43,781 nucleotides of DNA from Acidobacteriota bacterium (GTDB taxonomy: Bacteria; Acidobacteriota; Vicinamibacteria; Vicinamibacterales; UBA2999), in the NCBI GenBank assembly GCA_947465645.1, contig CANIBQ010000038.1, forward strand, positions 1 through 43,781, in the 5' to 3' direction. Each line of letters opens with the position of its first letter. The stretch's first letter is position 1. The notes below the pieces were generated by a model, which did not search any database, was not told where the DNA came from, and saw only the letters and a program-made list of their open reading frames with translations. A program made the position numbers and the translations under genes. This document shows, in pieces, positions 14,243-22,077 of the stretch.

Positions 14243-15376
14243 CTAGGACACAGAGGGACAGGGTCCCGCGGTCACGATCTGGTCGACGCGCGAGCGGAAC
14301 GCCGCCGTCCACGCGTCGAGATCCCGGCTGTCGTCGGTGCCGCTGTAGAACTCCGGAAAGCGCGCGTCGGCGAAGAGCCTTCTGATCGCGCCCTCATCCA
14401 TGGCCGCCAGCATCCGGCTTGCCTGGAGCCGTCCTTCCTCGGAAATCTCGGCATCCTTGAAGGTGGCGCCCCGGTATGGGAGGGCCTTCATCGAGACCAG
14501 GCATCGACGCGCATTCATCCACACCGGTCCATCCCGCCACCGCTCGAGGTTCACCTTCGAGGGGCCGAAGGTGGCCCCGAGATCCTGGATCATCAGGAGC
14601 GGCCGTGCGCAGGGCTGCCGCTGCGAGGGTGCGGGACGGTCGAGACATACGAGGCGCTGGTTGCCGGACTTGTTGTCCCAATGCGCCAGGAACACCGCGA
14701 GCAGCCGCAACGCATCGAGATCGGCCCGCGGTGCCTGCGAGGCCGGGAGCTCCCACCACGCCCAACCCTCCTGTGTATCGGTCTTGATCGACTGCCCCGG
14801 AAACTTGCGTTCGACCGCCGCCCACTCGAAATCCGTATAGCCGTCGTCGTAGCCATGCTCGCCGAGCGCGCCGGTGGCGCGCGCGAGCGTGAGCACCTGC
14901 ATGGTGAGGAAGGGGAAGCGCGGGCAACCAAAGCAGCGCACGCGCGGGACGATCGTCATGTCGTCGGCGGCAAATCCGAGCATGCGCGCGAGCCGGCTGG
15001 CTGCTACCTCGGCCTGGATCTCCGGGTTCTTTCCGTACTTCACCTTGATGACCTGCCCGCCCTCGAGCACGCACGAAAACTTGGGCGACGTGCCTGAGGG
15101 TGCCTCTCGAAGAAACCGGCAGGGGAGGACGGGCTGGTCGAAGCGTGGAAACGCGGGCGCGTCTGCCGGGCCGGGTCTGACGGCCGCGCGCCTGAAGGCG
15201 TCGTTCCGCTGGGGTCCGTCCAGGAGCCTGTCGTGCTCATCAGTCGTCGATATCGCGGGAGGGATGACATCGCCCGCCGGCACGCCGCCGTAGTGCTCGG
15301 CAGCAAACAACCATGCCGAGAGGCCGGCGACGGCCACCATCCCGGCAGTAAGGCTGATGAGGCGGATTCGACTCAC
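14243..15376 (-). CDS. exported protein with kinase-like motifs
   Basis: 377 residues. One hydrophobic segment at residues 5-25 acts as signal peptide or anchor. The body shows a spaced set of motifs that recalls HipA/FAM20-like atypical kinases. These are VIKVKYG (Lys111/113, phosphate-binding), an EIQAEVAASRL helix (Glu119/123), AHWDNKSGNQR (Asp234 and Asn239, catalytic-loop-like), and MIQDLGATFG (Asp265, metal-binding DLG). Several Cys (RCFGCP at 148-151, CLDRPAPSQRQPC) could form disulfides, fitting an extracytoplasmic site. Function in cells is unknown and a periplasmic kinase is inference. The GTG at 15376 has no clear ribosome site. Converges with pepF 6 nt apart. Confidence 0.65.
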   Translation of the reverse strand: MSRIRLISLTAGMVAVAGLSAWLFAAEHYGGVPAGDVIPPAISTTDEHDRLLDGPQRNDAFRRAAVRPGPADAPAFPRFDQPVLPCRFLREAPSGTSPKFSCVLEGGQVIKVKYGKNPEIQAEVAASRLARMLGFAADDMTIVPRVRCFGCPRFPFLTMQVLTLARATGALGEHGYDDGYTDFEWAAVERKFPGQSIKTDTQEGWAWWELPASQAPRADLDALRLLAVFLAHWDNKSGNQRLVCLDRPAPSQRQPCARPLLMIQDLGATFGPSKVNLERWRDGPVWMNARRCLVSMKALPYRGATFKDAEISEEGRLQASRMLAAMDEGAIRRLFADARFPEFYSGTDDSRDLDAWTAAFRSRVDQIVTAGPCPSVS

Positions 15377-15436
15377 GTCGCCCGGATGAGCAACATGCGG
15401 GCCAGCCGAGGTTTACTGAGGGGTCCCCGGAATCAT

Positions 15437-16345
15437 CTACAGAATGTTCTTTCCCAACGCCGAGAGCGCCAGCTCGGTGGCGAACTCGGCGGTCGTGTTG
15501 CGGAGGTCGAGGGTCGGATTGATCTCGACCAGATCCAGTGCGACGAGTCGCCGCGAGTCGGCGACCATCTCCATCACCATGTGCGCTTCGCGGTAGTCGA
15601 TGCCGCCCTTGACCGGCGTCCCGACGCCAGGGGCGATGCCAGGGTCGCAGACGTCCATGTCGAAGGAGACGTGGATGCCGCCGGTGCCATCAGCGGCGAT
15701 CGCCAGCGCACGCTCGGCGATCTTCGCGATGCCGTCGCGGTCGATGTCTTTCATCGTGAAGACGTGCACGCCGAACGCGCGAATCTGCTCCTTCTCCCGC
15801 TCGTCCAGGTTGCGGATGCCGAGCAGCACGGTGTTCTGCGCGAAGACCGACGGCGAGCCGCCGATCGAGGCAAGCTCGGAGGGCTCACCGCCAAGGAGCG
15901 CCGCGAGCGGCATGCCGTGGACGTTTCCGCTGAGTGTCGTCTCCGGTGTGTTCATATCGCCGTGCGCATCGACCCACAGCAGGCCGAGCGGCTTCGACTC
16001 CGTGCGGCGCACCCACGCGGCGCTGGCCGCCACCGATCCGGCGGCGAGGCTGTGGTCGCCGCCGAGGACAATCGGGAGTGCGCCGGCGTCGAGCGATGCC
16101 ATCACACGGTCGTACAGCCTCTCGCAGACGCTGGCGATGTCGCGGACGTACTTCTTCTTCCTGTCGGCGGGCCGCTGGGTCTCGGGAATCGGGGCAGGCA
16201 GGTCGCCCAGGTCCACGACGGTTCGGCCGAGGGCGGCGAGTTGATCGCCGATGCCCGCGATCCGTAGGGCTGACGGCCCCATGTCGACGCCGCGCCGCCC
16301 ACCGCCGAGGTCCAGCGGCACGCCGATGATGTGGACGGGCTTCAC
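15437..16345 (-). CDS. rocF: arginase/agmatinase family, probable arginase
   Basis: 302 residues. All manganese-binding motifs are present in order: LGGDHSLAAG, LWVDAHGDMNTP and VSFDMDVCDP, ending with the conserved ALDLVEINPTLD. The spacing and the GVDMGPSALR N-terminus are those of arginase, which splits arginine to ornithine and urea in the cytosol. Agmatinases usually differ in the N-terminal part, so arginase is preferred. The ATG at 16345 overlaps the stop of the upstream exported O-methyltransferase by 4 nt (ATGA), a coupled pair with no obvious functional link. No urease or ornithine genes are close by. Confidence 0.92.
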   Translation of the reverse strand: MKPVHIIGVPLDLGGGRRGVDMGPSALRIAGIGDQLAALGRTVVDLGDLPAPIPETQRPADRKKKYVRDIASVCERLYDRVMASLDAGALPIVLGGDHSLAAGSVAASAAWVRRTESKPLGLLWVDAHGDMNTPETTLSGNVHGMPLAALLGGEPSELASIGGSPSVFAQNTVLLGIRNLDEREKEQIRAFGVHVFTMKDIDRDGIAKIAERALAIAADGTGGIHVSFDMDVCDPGIAPGVGTPVKGGIDYREAHMVMEMVADSRRLVALDLVEINPTLDLRNTTAEFATELALSALGKNIL

Positions 16346-16968
16346 CGGCGTTTGATCGACACCGACATGCCTTCGTTCGCGGGCGAGACGATGGTGGTGA
16401 AGAGGCGGGGGTGCGTGAGGATGGTCTGGAGAAAGGGCTCCATCTCGCTCTTCTTGTTGATCACGTTGTGCGCCACGAACACGCCGCCCGGATTGAGTCT
16501 CGGGAACACCATGTCGAAGAACTTCTTGTAGTCAGGCTTCCACGCATCGAGGAACACGAGATCGAACGTGCCCTGGACCTTGGGTATCTCGAGAAACGCG
16601 TCGCCGTGCACCACCGTGACGACGTCGTTGAGCGCCGCTTTCCGGATATTGGCCGCCGCTTCCTTCGCCCGCTGCGGGTCGAACTCGATCGCCACGACGC
16701 GGCCACCCGTCTCGCGCGCGCCCAGTCCCAGCCAGATGCCGCTGTACCCGCTCGCCGCGCCAATCTCGAGCACCGATTTCGCCCCGCGCGCCGCGACCAG
16801 CACGCGCAGGAACCGGCCGTCTTCTTCCGACACGGCGAGCTGCCCCTTGTCGGCGGCCTTGATGCTCTTGAGAAGGGACTCGATTGGCGGAGTGAGAGTG
16901 CCACTCGATTGGCCGTGCGCCGAGGTGACAAACAGGGTGAGCAACGCGGCGACGATGGACAGACGCAT
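16342..16968 (-). CDS. exported O-methyltransferase-like protein
   Basis: 208 residues. The N-terminus is a clean signal peptide (RLSIVAALLTLFVTSAHGQ), followed by the family core of bacterial catechol-like O-methyltransferases. This comprises VLEIGAASGYSGIWLG (SAM motif I), VVAIEFDPQRA, VVHGDAFLEIP and LVFLDAWKPDYKKFF. Only the signal peptide is unexpected, since SAM is cytosolic. It is the second exported methyltransferase in this window. TAGAAT lies 7 nt before ATG 16968 (16976-16981) and no ribosome site is seen, so a leaderless mRNA is likely. It is the first gene of a two-gene unit with arginase. Confidence 0.85.
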   Translation of the reverse strand: MRLSIVAALLTLFVTSAHGQSSGTLTPPIESLLKSIKAADKGQLAVSEEDGRFLRVLVAARGAKSVLEIGAASGYSGIWLGLGARETGGRVVAIEFDPQRAKEAAANIRKAALNDVVTVVHGDAFLEIPKVQGTFDLVFLDAWKPDYKKFFDMVFPRLNPGGVFVAHNVINKKSEMEPFLQTILTHPRLFTTIVSPANEGMSVSIKRR

Positions 16969-16975
16969 GGTGAAG

Positions 16976-16981
16976 ATTCTA
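16976..16981 (-). promoter_or_regulatory. -10 element (TAGAAT), leaderless start
   Basis: TAGAAT, 7 nt from ATG 16968. The start codon sits where transcription should begin. Confidence 0.45.
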
Positions 16982-17001
16982 CGCCGTCGTGCTCTTCGTG
17001 G

Positions 17002-18375
17002 CTAAAGGCCAGCCACGAATGCCGCCGCGAGGGCGGCCGTCTCTCTCCCGTCCGCGACGCAGTCAGGGATCCCGATCGCGCGGAATCCGCTGCCGGCGAT
17101 GAACACGCCCGGCAGAGAGGCCATCCGCTGCTCGATGGTGGCGATGCGGTCCAGGTGGCCGACCTCGTACTGGGGGCTGTGCCGCGTCCACCGGAAGAGC
17201 CGCGAGAAGATCGGTTCGCCCTCGATATCGAGCGTCTCTTCCAGCGCTTCGCGGGCGGCCGCGATCAGTGCCTCGTCGGTGCGCTCGAGCCGATGCGGGT
17301 CGCGGCCGCCGCCAAGAAAGGCGCGCACCAGCGCGTGACCGTCGGGCGCGCGTCCCGGCCACTTCGACGTCACCCACGTCGCCGCCAGCAGGGGACTGTG
17401 CTCGACCCGCGGCACCACGAATCCGCTGCCGCGAAGCGGATGCTGGATCTGATCGCGTCGATAGCCGAACGCGACCGTCGCCGTGGACGCATAGGGGATC
17501 CCGTCGCAGAGCCCCGCGAGCGTGGTGTCGAAGCTGCGCAGGAGACCGCCGGCCACGTACGCCGGCACGGCCAGGATCACCGAGCGTGCCTCGATCGTGC
17601 CTGCGGTCGATTCAACGGTGTAGGTCTCCGCCCGCCGCAGTTCTGTGACGCGCGCTCCGAGCCTGATCGTTCCGGGCGTCAGCGCACCGGCAAGGGCATC
17701 CACCAGCTCGCCGATGCCACCTGGCAGCGACACGAATGCGCCTTGTTCGGACGGCTTCACCCGAAGCCTGCGAAACGATCGGATGACGCTGCCTGCCTGC
17801 CGCTCGGCCTCGAGCAATCGCGGAAACAGCGCGCGCATCGAGAGCCGGTCGGCGTCGCCCGCATGAATGCCCGCGAGGAGCGGATCCGCGAGGTACTCGG
17901 CCGCTTCTTCCCCGAACCGCCGGCGGACGAACGTCGCGATCGACTCGTCCCCGCCGGAGCCACGCGGCACCAGCACTTCGCACGCCATCCGCAGCTTTCC
18001 GCGCAGCGTGAAGAGCGACGATTTCGCGAGCGCCGCCACGCCGACCGGGAAACCGAGAAAGGAGCCTTCGACGATGGGATGCAGCCGGCCGTCGCGCATG
18101 ACGTACGCCGTGCGCGGCTTCTGGGTGGAGACGAGGCGGTCGGCGAGGCCGAGCTCGCGGCAGAGGCTCACGCCGGCCGGCTTCTGCACCAGAATCGAGT
18201 CAGGGCCGGCGTCGATCACCCATCCGTCGAACCGCTCGGTGAAGATGACGCCGCCGGGACGCCCGGACGCTTCGAGCACCTGCACGCTCATCCCGCGCCG
18301 CTGCAGCTCGTACGCCGCCGCCAGACCCGCGATGCCGCCGCCTACGATGATGGTGTCAAGAACTCTGTCGTGCAC
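17002..18375 (-). CDS. hemG/hemY: protoporphyrinogen/coproporphyrinogen oxidase
   Basis: 457 residues, the length of HemY-type oxidases. FAD Rossmann motif TIIVGGGIAGLAAAYEL at the N-terminus, then GRPGGVIFTERFDGWVIDAGPDS, a substrate-site phrase of the family, and a C-terminal FAD contact (GVFIAGSGFRAIGIPDCV). The enzyme aromatises the porphyrinogen ring late in haem synthesis, in the cytosol or at the membrane. It follows hemE by 21 nt, so the two steps are co-transcribed. It starts at GTG 18375. Whether it makes protoporphyrin or acts in the coproporphyrin branch cannot be told; no hemH or hemQ is in the window. Confidence 0.93.
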   Translation of the reverse strand: MHDRVLDTIIVGGGIAGLAAAYELQRRGMSVQVLEASGRPGGVIFTERFDGWVIDAGPDSILVQKPAGVSLCRELGLADRLVSTQKPRTAYVMRDGRLHPIVEGSFLGFPVGVAALAKSSLFTLRGKLRMACEVLVPRGSGGDESIATFVRRRFGEEAAEYLADPLLAGIHAGDADRLSMRALFPRLLEAERQAGSVIRSFRRLRVKPSEQGAFVSLPGGIGELVDALAGALTPGTIRLGARVTELRRAETYTVESTAGTIEARSVILAVPAYVAGGLLRSFDTTLAGLCDGIPYASTATVAFGYRRDQIQHPLRGSGFVVPRVEHSPLLAATWVTSKWPGRAPDGHALVRAFLGGGRDPHRLERTDEALIAAAREALEETLDIEGEPIFSRLFRWTRHSPQYEVGHLDRIATIEQRMASLPGVFIAGSGFRAIGIPDCVADGRETAALAAAFVAGL

Positions 18376-18396
18376 TGGGAACAGCAGGATTCCCCA

Positions 18397-19440
18397 TCAC
18401 TGTCGTCGGGATGAGCTATGGACGTATTGCGCGAGCATCTGCACGTGCTCGACGGGCGTCATCGGCAGGATGCCGTGCCCGAGGTTGAAGATGTGGCCGG
18501 GGCGGCCGCCGACGCGTTCGAGGATGTCGTCGGTCTGGCTGAACATCCGCTGCACGGGACCGAGCAGCAGCGTCGGGTCGAGGTTGCCCTGCACCGCGTG
18601 GTCGTGCCCGATCCGCTCCCAGGCCGCGTCGATCGGGCTGCGCCAGTCAACGCCGATCACGTCGCCGCCGGCGTCGCGCAGGTCCTCGAGCGTCGTGGCC
18701 GTGCCGGTACCGAAGTGGATCGTCGGCACGCGCGTGCCGATGGCGTGGAAGATCTTCTGCGTGTGGGGGAACGCGAACTCACGGTAGTCTGCCGGACTCA
18801 ACGTCCCGACCCATGAGTCGAACACCTGTACGGCGTCGACGCCGGCGTCGATCTGGGCGTTCAGGTAGTCGCCGATGATCGTCGCGAACATGTCGCAGAG
18901 GCGGTGCCACGCCTCGGGGTGTCCGTACATCAGCGACTTGGTGCGCGCGAAGTTGTTGGAATGGCCGCCCTCGATGGCGTACGAGGCGAGCGTGAACGGC
19001 GCACCGGCAAACCCGATCAGCGGCACCCGGCCCGCCAGCTCCCGCTGGATCGAGCCGATCGCTTCGAGCACGTGCGACAGCGACTCGCGCGGATCGAAGA
19101 TGCGCAGCTTGTCGATGTCGGCCGGCGATTCGATCGGCCGCTCGATCTGTGGACCTTCTCCCTTGATGAAATCGAAGGGGAGTCCCATCGGCTCGAGCGG
19201 CAGGAGGAGGTCTGAAAAGAGAATCGCCGCATCGACCTCGATCCGGCGGATGGGCTGCAGCGTCACTTCGGTGGCGAGATCCGGCGCGCGGCAGATGTCC
19301 AGGAGCGAGTAGCGCTCCCGCAGGGCACGGTATTCCGCCATGTATCGGCCGGCCTGGCGCATGAACCACACGGGCGTCGCGTCCACCGGCTCGCGCCGGC
19401 AGGCTTTCAGGAACCGGGAATTCGTCCCTTGGTTATTCAT
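18397..19440 (-). CDS. hemE: uroporphyrinogen decarboxylase
   Basis: 347 residues. Signature PVWFMRQAGRYMAEYRALR near residue 24 (the conserved Arg and Asp pair binds the substrate), followed by GFAGAPFTLASYAIEG and the C-terminal FNLGHGILPMTPVEHV. It converts uroporphyrinogen III to coproporphyrinogen III in the cytosol. The ATG at 19440 lies 8 nt inside the end of the upstream receiver-domain gene, so the two are probably coupled. Same strand order: receiver, hemE, protoporphyrinogen oxidase. Confidence 0.96.
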   Translation of the reverse strand: MNNQGTNSRFLKACRREPVDATPVWFMRQAGRYMAEYRALRERYSLLDICRAPDLATEVTLQPIRRIEVDAAILFSDLLLPLEPMGLPFDFIKGEGPQIERPIESPADIDKLRIFDPRESLSHVLEAIGSIQRELAGRVPLIGFAGAPFTLASYAIEGGHSNNFARTKSLMYGHPEAWHRLCDMFATIIGDYLNAQIDAGVDAVQVFDSWVGTLSPADYREFAFPHTQKIFHAIGTRVPTIHFGTGTATTLEDLRDAGGDVIGVDWRSPIDAAWERIGHDHAVQGNLDPTLLLGPVQRMFSQTDDILERVGGRPGHIFNLGHGILPMTPVEHVQMLAQYVHSSSRRQ

Positions 19441-19846
19441 GGACGGGGCTTTCGAGAGGGAGCTTCAGCAGTTCGCGCGCCAGCGTGACCAGTTCTTCGA
19501 GCCAGAGCGGCTTGTAGCGCAGCTCCGCGCCAAGCTCATGGATCTCGTTGGCCTGCGCTTCGTCGAGATAATAGTCGCCGGTGACGATGGCGACCGGCGT
19601 GTTGGTGAGGCCGGGAATCTCGCGGATGGCGCGAAGAAACTGCAGGCCGCTGGTGAGCGGCATCCGCAGGTCGAGGATGATGGCGTGCGGGCGATGGGTC
19701 TGCGCGAGACCGAGACCTTCGTCCGCCGAGAGCGCGGCCCACACTTCGTACCCCTCGAGCCGAAGCATTCGTGAAAACGTGTCAGTCACGCTGACATCGT
19801 CGTCAACGATCAGCACGCGAGCGGCCGAGTCAGGGGGGGAAGGCAC
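19433..19846 (-). CDS. stand-alone response-regulator receiver protein
   Basis: 137 residues comprising only a receiver domain: VLIVDDDVSVTDTF gives the acidic pair, AIILDLRMPLTSG gives the phospho-acceptor Asp, AIVTGDYY gives the Thr, and RYKPLWLEEL gives the conserved Lys. No DNA-binding or enzymatic output domain follows. Upstream is a good promoter: TTGACG (19875-19880), 17-nt spacer, CACAAT (19852-19857), then GTG after 5 nt, so the mRNA is leaderless. It overlaps hemE by 8 nt. No histidine kinase is in the window. Its partner is unknown, and a link to haem synthesis is inference from the operon. Confidence 0.88.
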   Translation of the reverse strand: MPSPPDSAARVLIVDDDVSVTDTFSRMLRLEGYEVWAALSADEGLGLAQTHRPHAIILDLRMPLTSGLQFLRAIREIPGLTNTPVAIVTGDYYLDEAQANEIHELGAELRYKPLWLEELVTLARELLKLPLESPVHE

Positions 19847-19851
19847 GGCTC

Positions 19852-19880
19852 ATTGTGGAGCCCGACGGATCGATCGTCAA
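19852..19880 (-). promoter_or_regulatory. sigma-70-type promoter of the receiver-hemE operon
   Basis: TTGACG, 17 nt, CACAAT. The GTG start at 19846 is 5 nt from the -10. Confidence 0.6.
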
Positions 19881-19933
19881 GGCATAGAACGTGGGCGACG
19901 GCCCTAACTTACGACGTGTCGGCGAAGTCGTGC

Positions 19934-19979
19934 TATATTCACCCGGTTTAGGGCTGGGTTTTGCCCAGTTTTGTTGTTA
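19934..19979 (+). promoter_or_regulatory. -10 box and leader hairpin before the nuclease-like gene
   Basis: TATATT at 19934-19939 may drive the gene at 20001. The leader contains CTGGG, a TTTTG loop, CCCAG, then TTTTGTTGTT (about 19954-19977), a terminator-like hairpin that could attenuate transcription. A strong GGAGGG follows before the start. Confidence 0.35.
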
Positions 19980-20000
19980 GCACACGTCGGAGGGTCCTAT

Positions 20001-20702
20001 TTGAGTCCGATCCTCGTACGGCCCGTCCGAGAGCAGCTCGAGCACGACCGGGTCATTCGCCTCCTTCAGGCGAGATACAAGAGAAAATTCGAGGTCGGTA
20101 TCAATCCGGGTCACGAACAGGCCGTACCGGTGGGAACCGGGCCAGCCGCGTGGTATCCGGATCTTGTCCTCCAGTCGACCGAACGCAGCCGGAAGCTCAT
20201 GGGCGTGGTCGAAGTGGAGACTGCCGAGTCGGTCAACAACCTCGAAGCCATGTCGCAGTGGGTCACCTTTTCGAAGCTGCGCGTGCCATTCCACCTGTAC
20301 GTGCCCCAGTCGATGATCGATCCGGCCCGGCAGCTCTGTTCAGACCTGCAGGTGTCGGTCGCCGAAGTCTGGATGTATCACCTGCTCGGGGATCAGATGC
20401 GGTTCACGCTGGTGCAGCGAGCGCAGGGGTCTGAGGGTAAGGGGCGGTCCGCGGCCGCCGCCGCCTCGCCGGCGGCGCGGCCCCGTCCGGAGGCGCCCAA
20501 GGGGCGCGCTGAGCCGCGTACGCGGACCAGCCGCGTGGCAGCCGCCCGCCCGGCGCGCCGCGCGGCGCCGGCCCCCGCGCGCAAGGCGAAGCCGGTGGCC
20601 AAGAGCAAGAGCAAGCCGACACGGGCGGTGTCTCGCCCCGCGCCTCGCCCGGCCGGCCGCAAGAAATCGTCGGGTTCGTCCAAGTCTCAGAAGCGTAAGT
20701 AG
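20001..20702 (+). CDS. nuclease-like protein with long basic tail
   Basis: 233 residues starting at TTG 20001, chosen because GGAGGG ends 6 nt before it. The N-terminal 130 residues form a globular domain. YPDLVLQ followed by GVVEVETAES recalls the D...ExE/ExK core of the PD-(D/E)XK nuclease fold, but the usual Lys is Thr here, so catalysis is uncertain. The C-terminal 95 residues are Ala/Pro/Lys/Arg-rich (AARPARRAAPAPARKAKPV), like histone H1-type DNA-binding tails. The next gene, 5 nt downstream, also has a Pro/Arg-rich low-complexity region, and the two probably work together. No named family recognised. Confidence 0.6.
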   Translation: MSPILVRPVREQLEHDRVIRLLQARYKRKFEVGINPGHEQAVPVGTGPAAWYPDLVLQSTERSRKLMGVVEVETAESVNNLEAMSQWVTFSKLRVPFHLYVPQSMIDPARQLCSDLQVSVAEVWMYHLLGDQMRFTLVQRAQGSEGKGRSAAAAASPAARPRPEAPKGRAEPRTRTSRVAAARPARRAAPAPARKAKPVAKSKSKPTRAVSRPAPRPAGRKKSSGSSKSQKRK

Positions 20703-20707
20703 CTCCC

Positions 20708-21466
20708 GTGCCCTTCCTGCGCGTCATCCGTGACAAGCGCGGGTACGAAACCACGTACCTGATGCATTGGTTCCGCGACGGCAACCGCCAGCGGTCGCGG
20801 ATCCTCTACGTGTTCCGCTCGCCGGGCGGCGTCCGCGTCGGTCGCAACCCGCTCGAGCCGGACGTCCTGCGCCAGATCGAGCGGGAGCATCCCGGGATCG
20901 AGTTCGACTGGAAAGCGGTCCTCGACAACCAGCAGGTGGTCGAGCCGGCGTCCGAGCAGCGGCGGCCACGCAGGCGCGAGGCGCCCCCCGCCCCACGGGC
21001 GGCCGTCGAGCGGCCTCCGCGAGTCGCGGCGGCGGCCCCGGAGCCGCCTCAGCGCCCTCCCGTCCCTTCGGCGATCGAAGGCGCAACGCCTGACGAGCAG
21101 ATCGCGTTTCTCGTCCTCTGGTATCCGCGGTTGCGCGAGCGCGTTCCGAAGCGAACGGGCGACCCCGCTCGGCAGGAGGCACTCCTCGCGCTGGTCGAAC
21201 GGCTCAATCCCTCGAACTGGACCGACGCGGATCAGATCACGACGGGCCTGCAGTTGGCCGCCGAGGCGCTCGAACGGCTCTCACACGTGTTTGCCAGGCG
21301 GCGCCGGCGATCGCGTCGGCCGGCGGCCGCAGCCGGCGCTGCCGCGCCATCCGCCGATACCGGAGCCTCCTCGCCGGATCAGGCCATCGCACCCGCGGCC
21401 GTCGAACCGTCGGACCGCGAGGGATCGGGCGCCGATCCGTCGCACCTCGACCCGTCGGATCAGTGA
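20708..21466 (+). CDS. unknown protein with conserved N-terminal domain and low-complexity linker
   Basis: 252 residues beginning at GTG 20708. The first 75 residues (FLRVIRDKRGYETTYLMHWF and so on) form a compact domain rich in aromatic and basic residues. Then comes a Pro/Arg/Ala linker (about 76-120), a helical segment (TPDEQIAFLVLWYPRLRERV and LQLAAEALERLSHVFARRRR), and an acidic Ser/Asp/Pro tail. It has no membrane segment. It sits between the nuclease-like gene and the VTT membrane gene and is coupled to the latter (TGATG). I do not recognise the family. Confidence 0.6.
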   Translation: MPFLRVIRDKRGYETTYLMHWFRDGNRQRSRILYVFRSPGGVRVGRNPLEPDVLRQIEREHPGIEFDWKAVLDNQQVVEPASEQRRPRRREAPPAPRAAVERPPRVAAAAPEPPQRPPVPSAIEGATPDEQIAFLVLWYPRLRERVPKRTGDPARQEALLALVERLNPSNWTDADQITTGLQLAAEALERLSHVFARRRRRSRRPAAAAGAAAPSADTGASSPDQAIAPAAVEPSDREGSGADPSHLDPSDQ

Positions 21467-22077
21467 TGGACTGGCTGGCGCCGGTTCTGCTCCGCCTCGA
21501 GCGATTCGGGCCATGGGGCCCCGTCGCCTTTATCGCCGTCTACGTCATCGCCGCGGTGACCCTCGCGCCCGCGTTCTTCCTGACGCTTGCGGCCGGCGCG
21601 ATCTTCGGCGTGTGGAAGGGGAGTCTGATCGTCTTCGTGGGCGCGTCGCTGGGTGCGTCGGCGGTTTACGGCCTCGCCGCGCCGCTGGCGCGGTCGCGAT
21701 GGCTCGAGCGCATCACCCGCGATCCGAAGGTGACCGCGGTGCGCACGGCGGTGCGGGGGGAGGGCGTCTGGGTGATGTTCCTGCTGCGCCTGTCGCCGCT
21801 CGTGCCCTATAACCTGCTGAACTATGCGCTGGCCCTGAGCGGCGTGCGCTATCGGGATTTCGTGATCGCGCTCGTCGGGATGATCCCGGCCATCGTGATG
21901 TACGCCTATTACGGCAAGGTGGTAGGAGACGTCGCCATCATCGCCGCGGGCGTTGCGCCGCCGAGAGACTTCGCGTACTACGCGCTGATGGCGGTAGGGC
22001 TCATCGCGACGGTGGTGGCCACCACGCTCATTGCGCGAGCGGCGCGCGGAGCGATCGAGCGGCAGCGCGGTCGATAA
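21466..22077 (+). CDS. TVP38/TMEM64 (VTT-domain) membrane protein
   Basis: 203 residues, about five or six membrane segments. Family signs: FIAVYVIAAVTLAPAFFLTLAAGAIFG, then GASLGASAVYGLA, and the central LLRLSPLVPYNLLNYALALSG with the conserved arginine and the loop FVIALVGMIPAI. VTT (DedA/TVP38) proteins are membrane scaffolds linked to lipid scrambling or membrane homeostasis in other organisms. The start may be GTG 21463 or ATG 21466; the ATG shares its A with the previous stop. The last 50 bp overlap the convergent pgl gene. Confidence 0.88.
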   Translation: MDWLAPVLLRLERFGPWGPVAFIAVYVIAAVTLAPAFFLTLAAGAIFGVWKGSLIVFVGASLGASAVYGLAAPLARSRWLERITRDPKVTAVRTAVRGEGVWVMFLLRLSPLVPYNLLNYALALSGVRYRDFVIALVGMIPAIVMYAYYGKVVGDVAIIAAGVAPPRDFAYYALMAVGLIATVVATTLIARAARGAIERQRGR

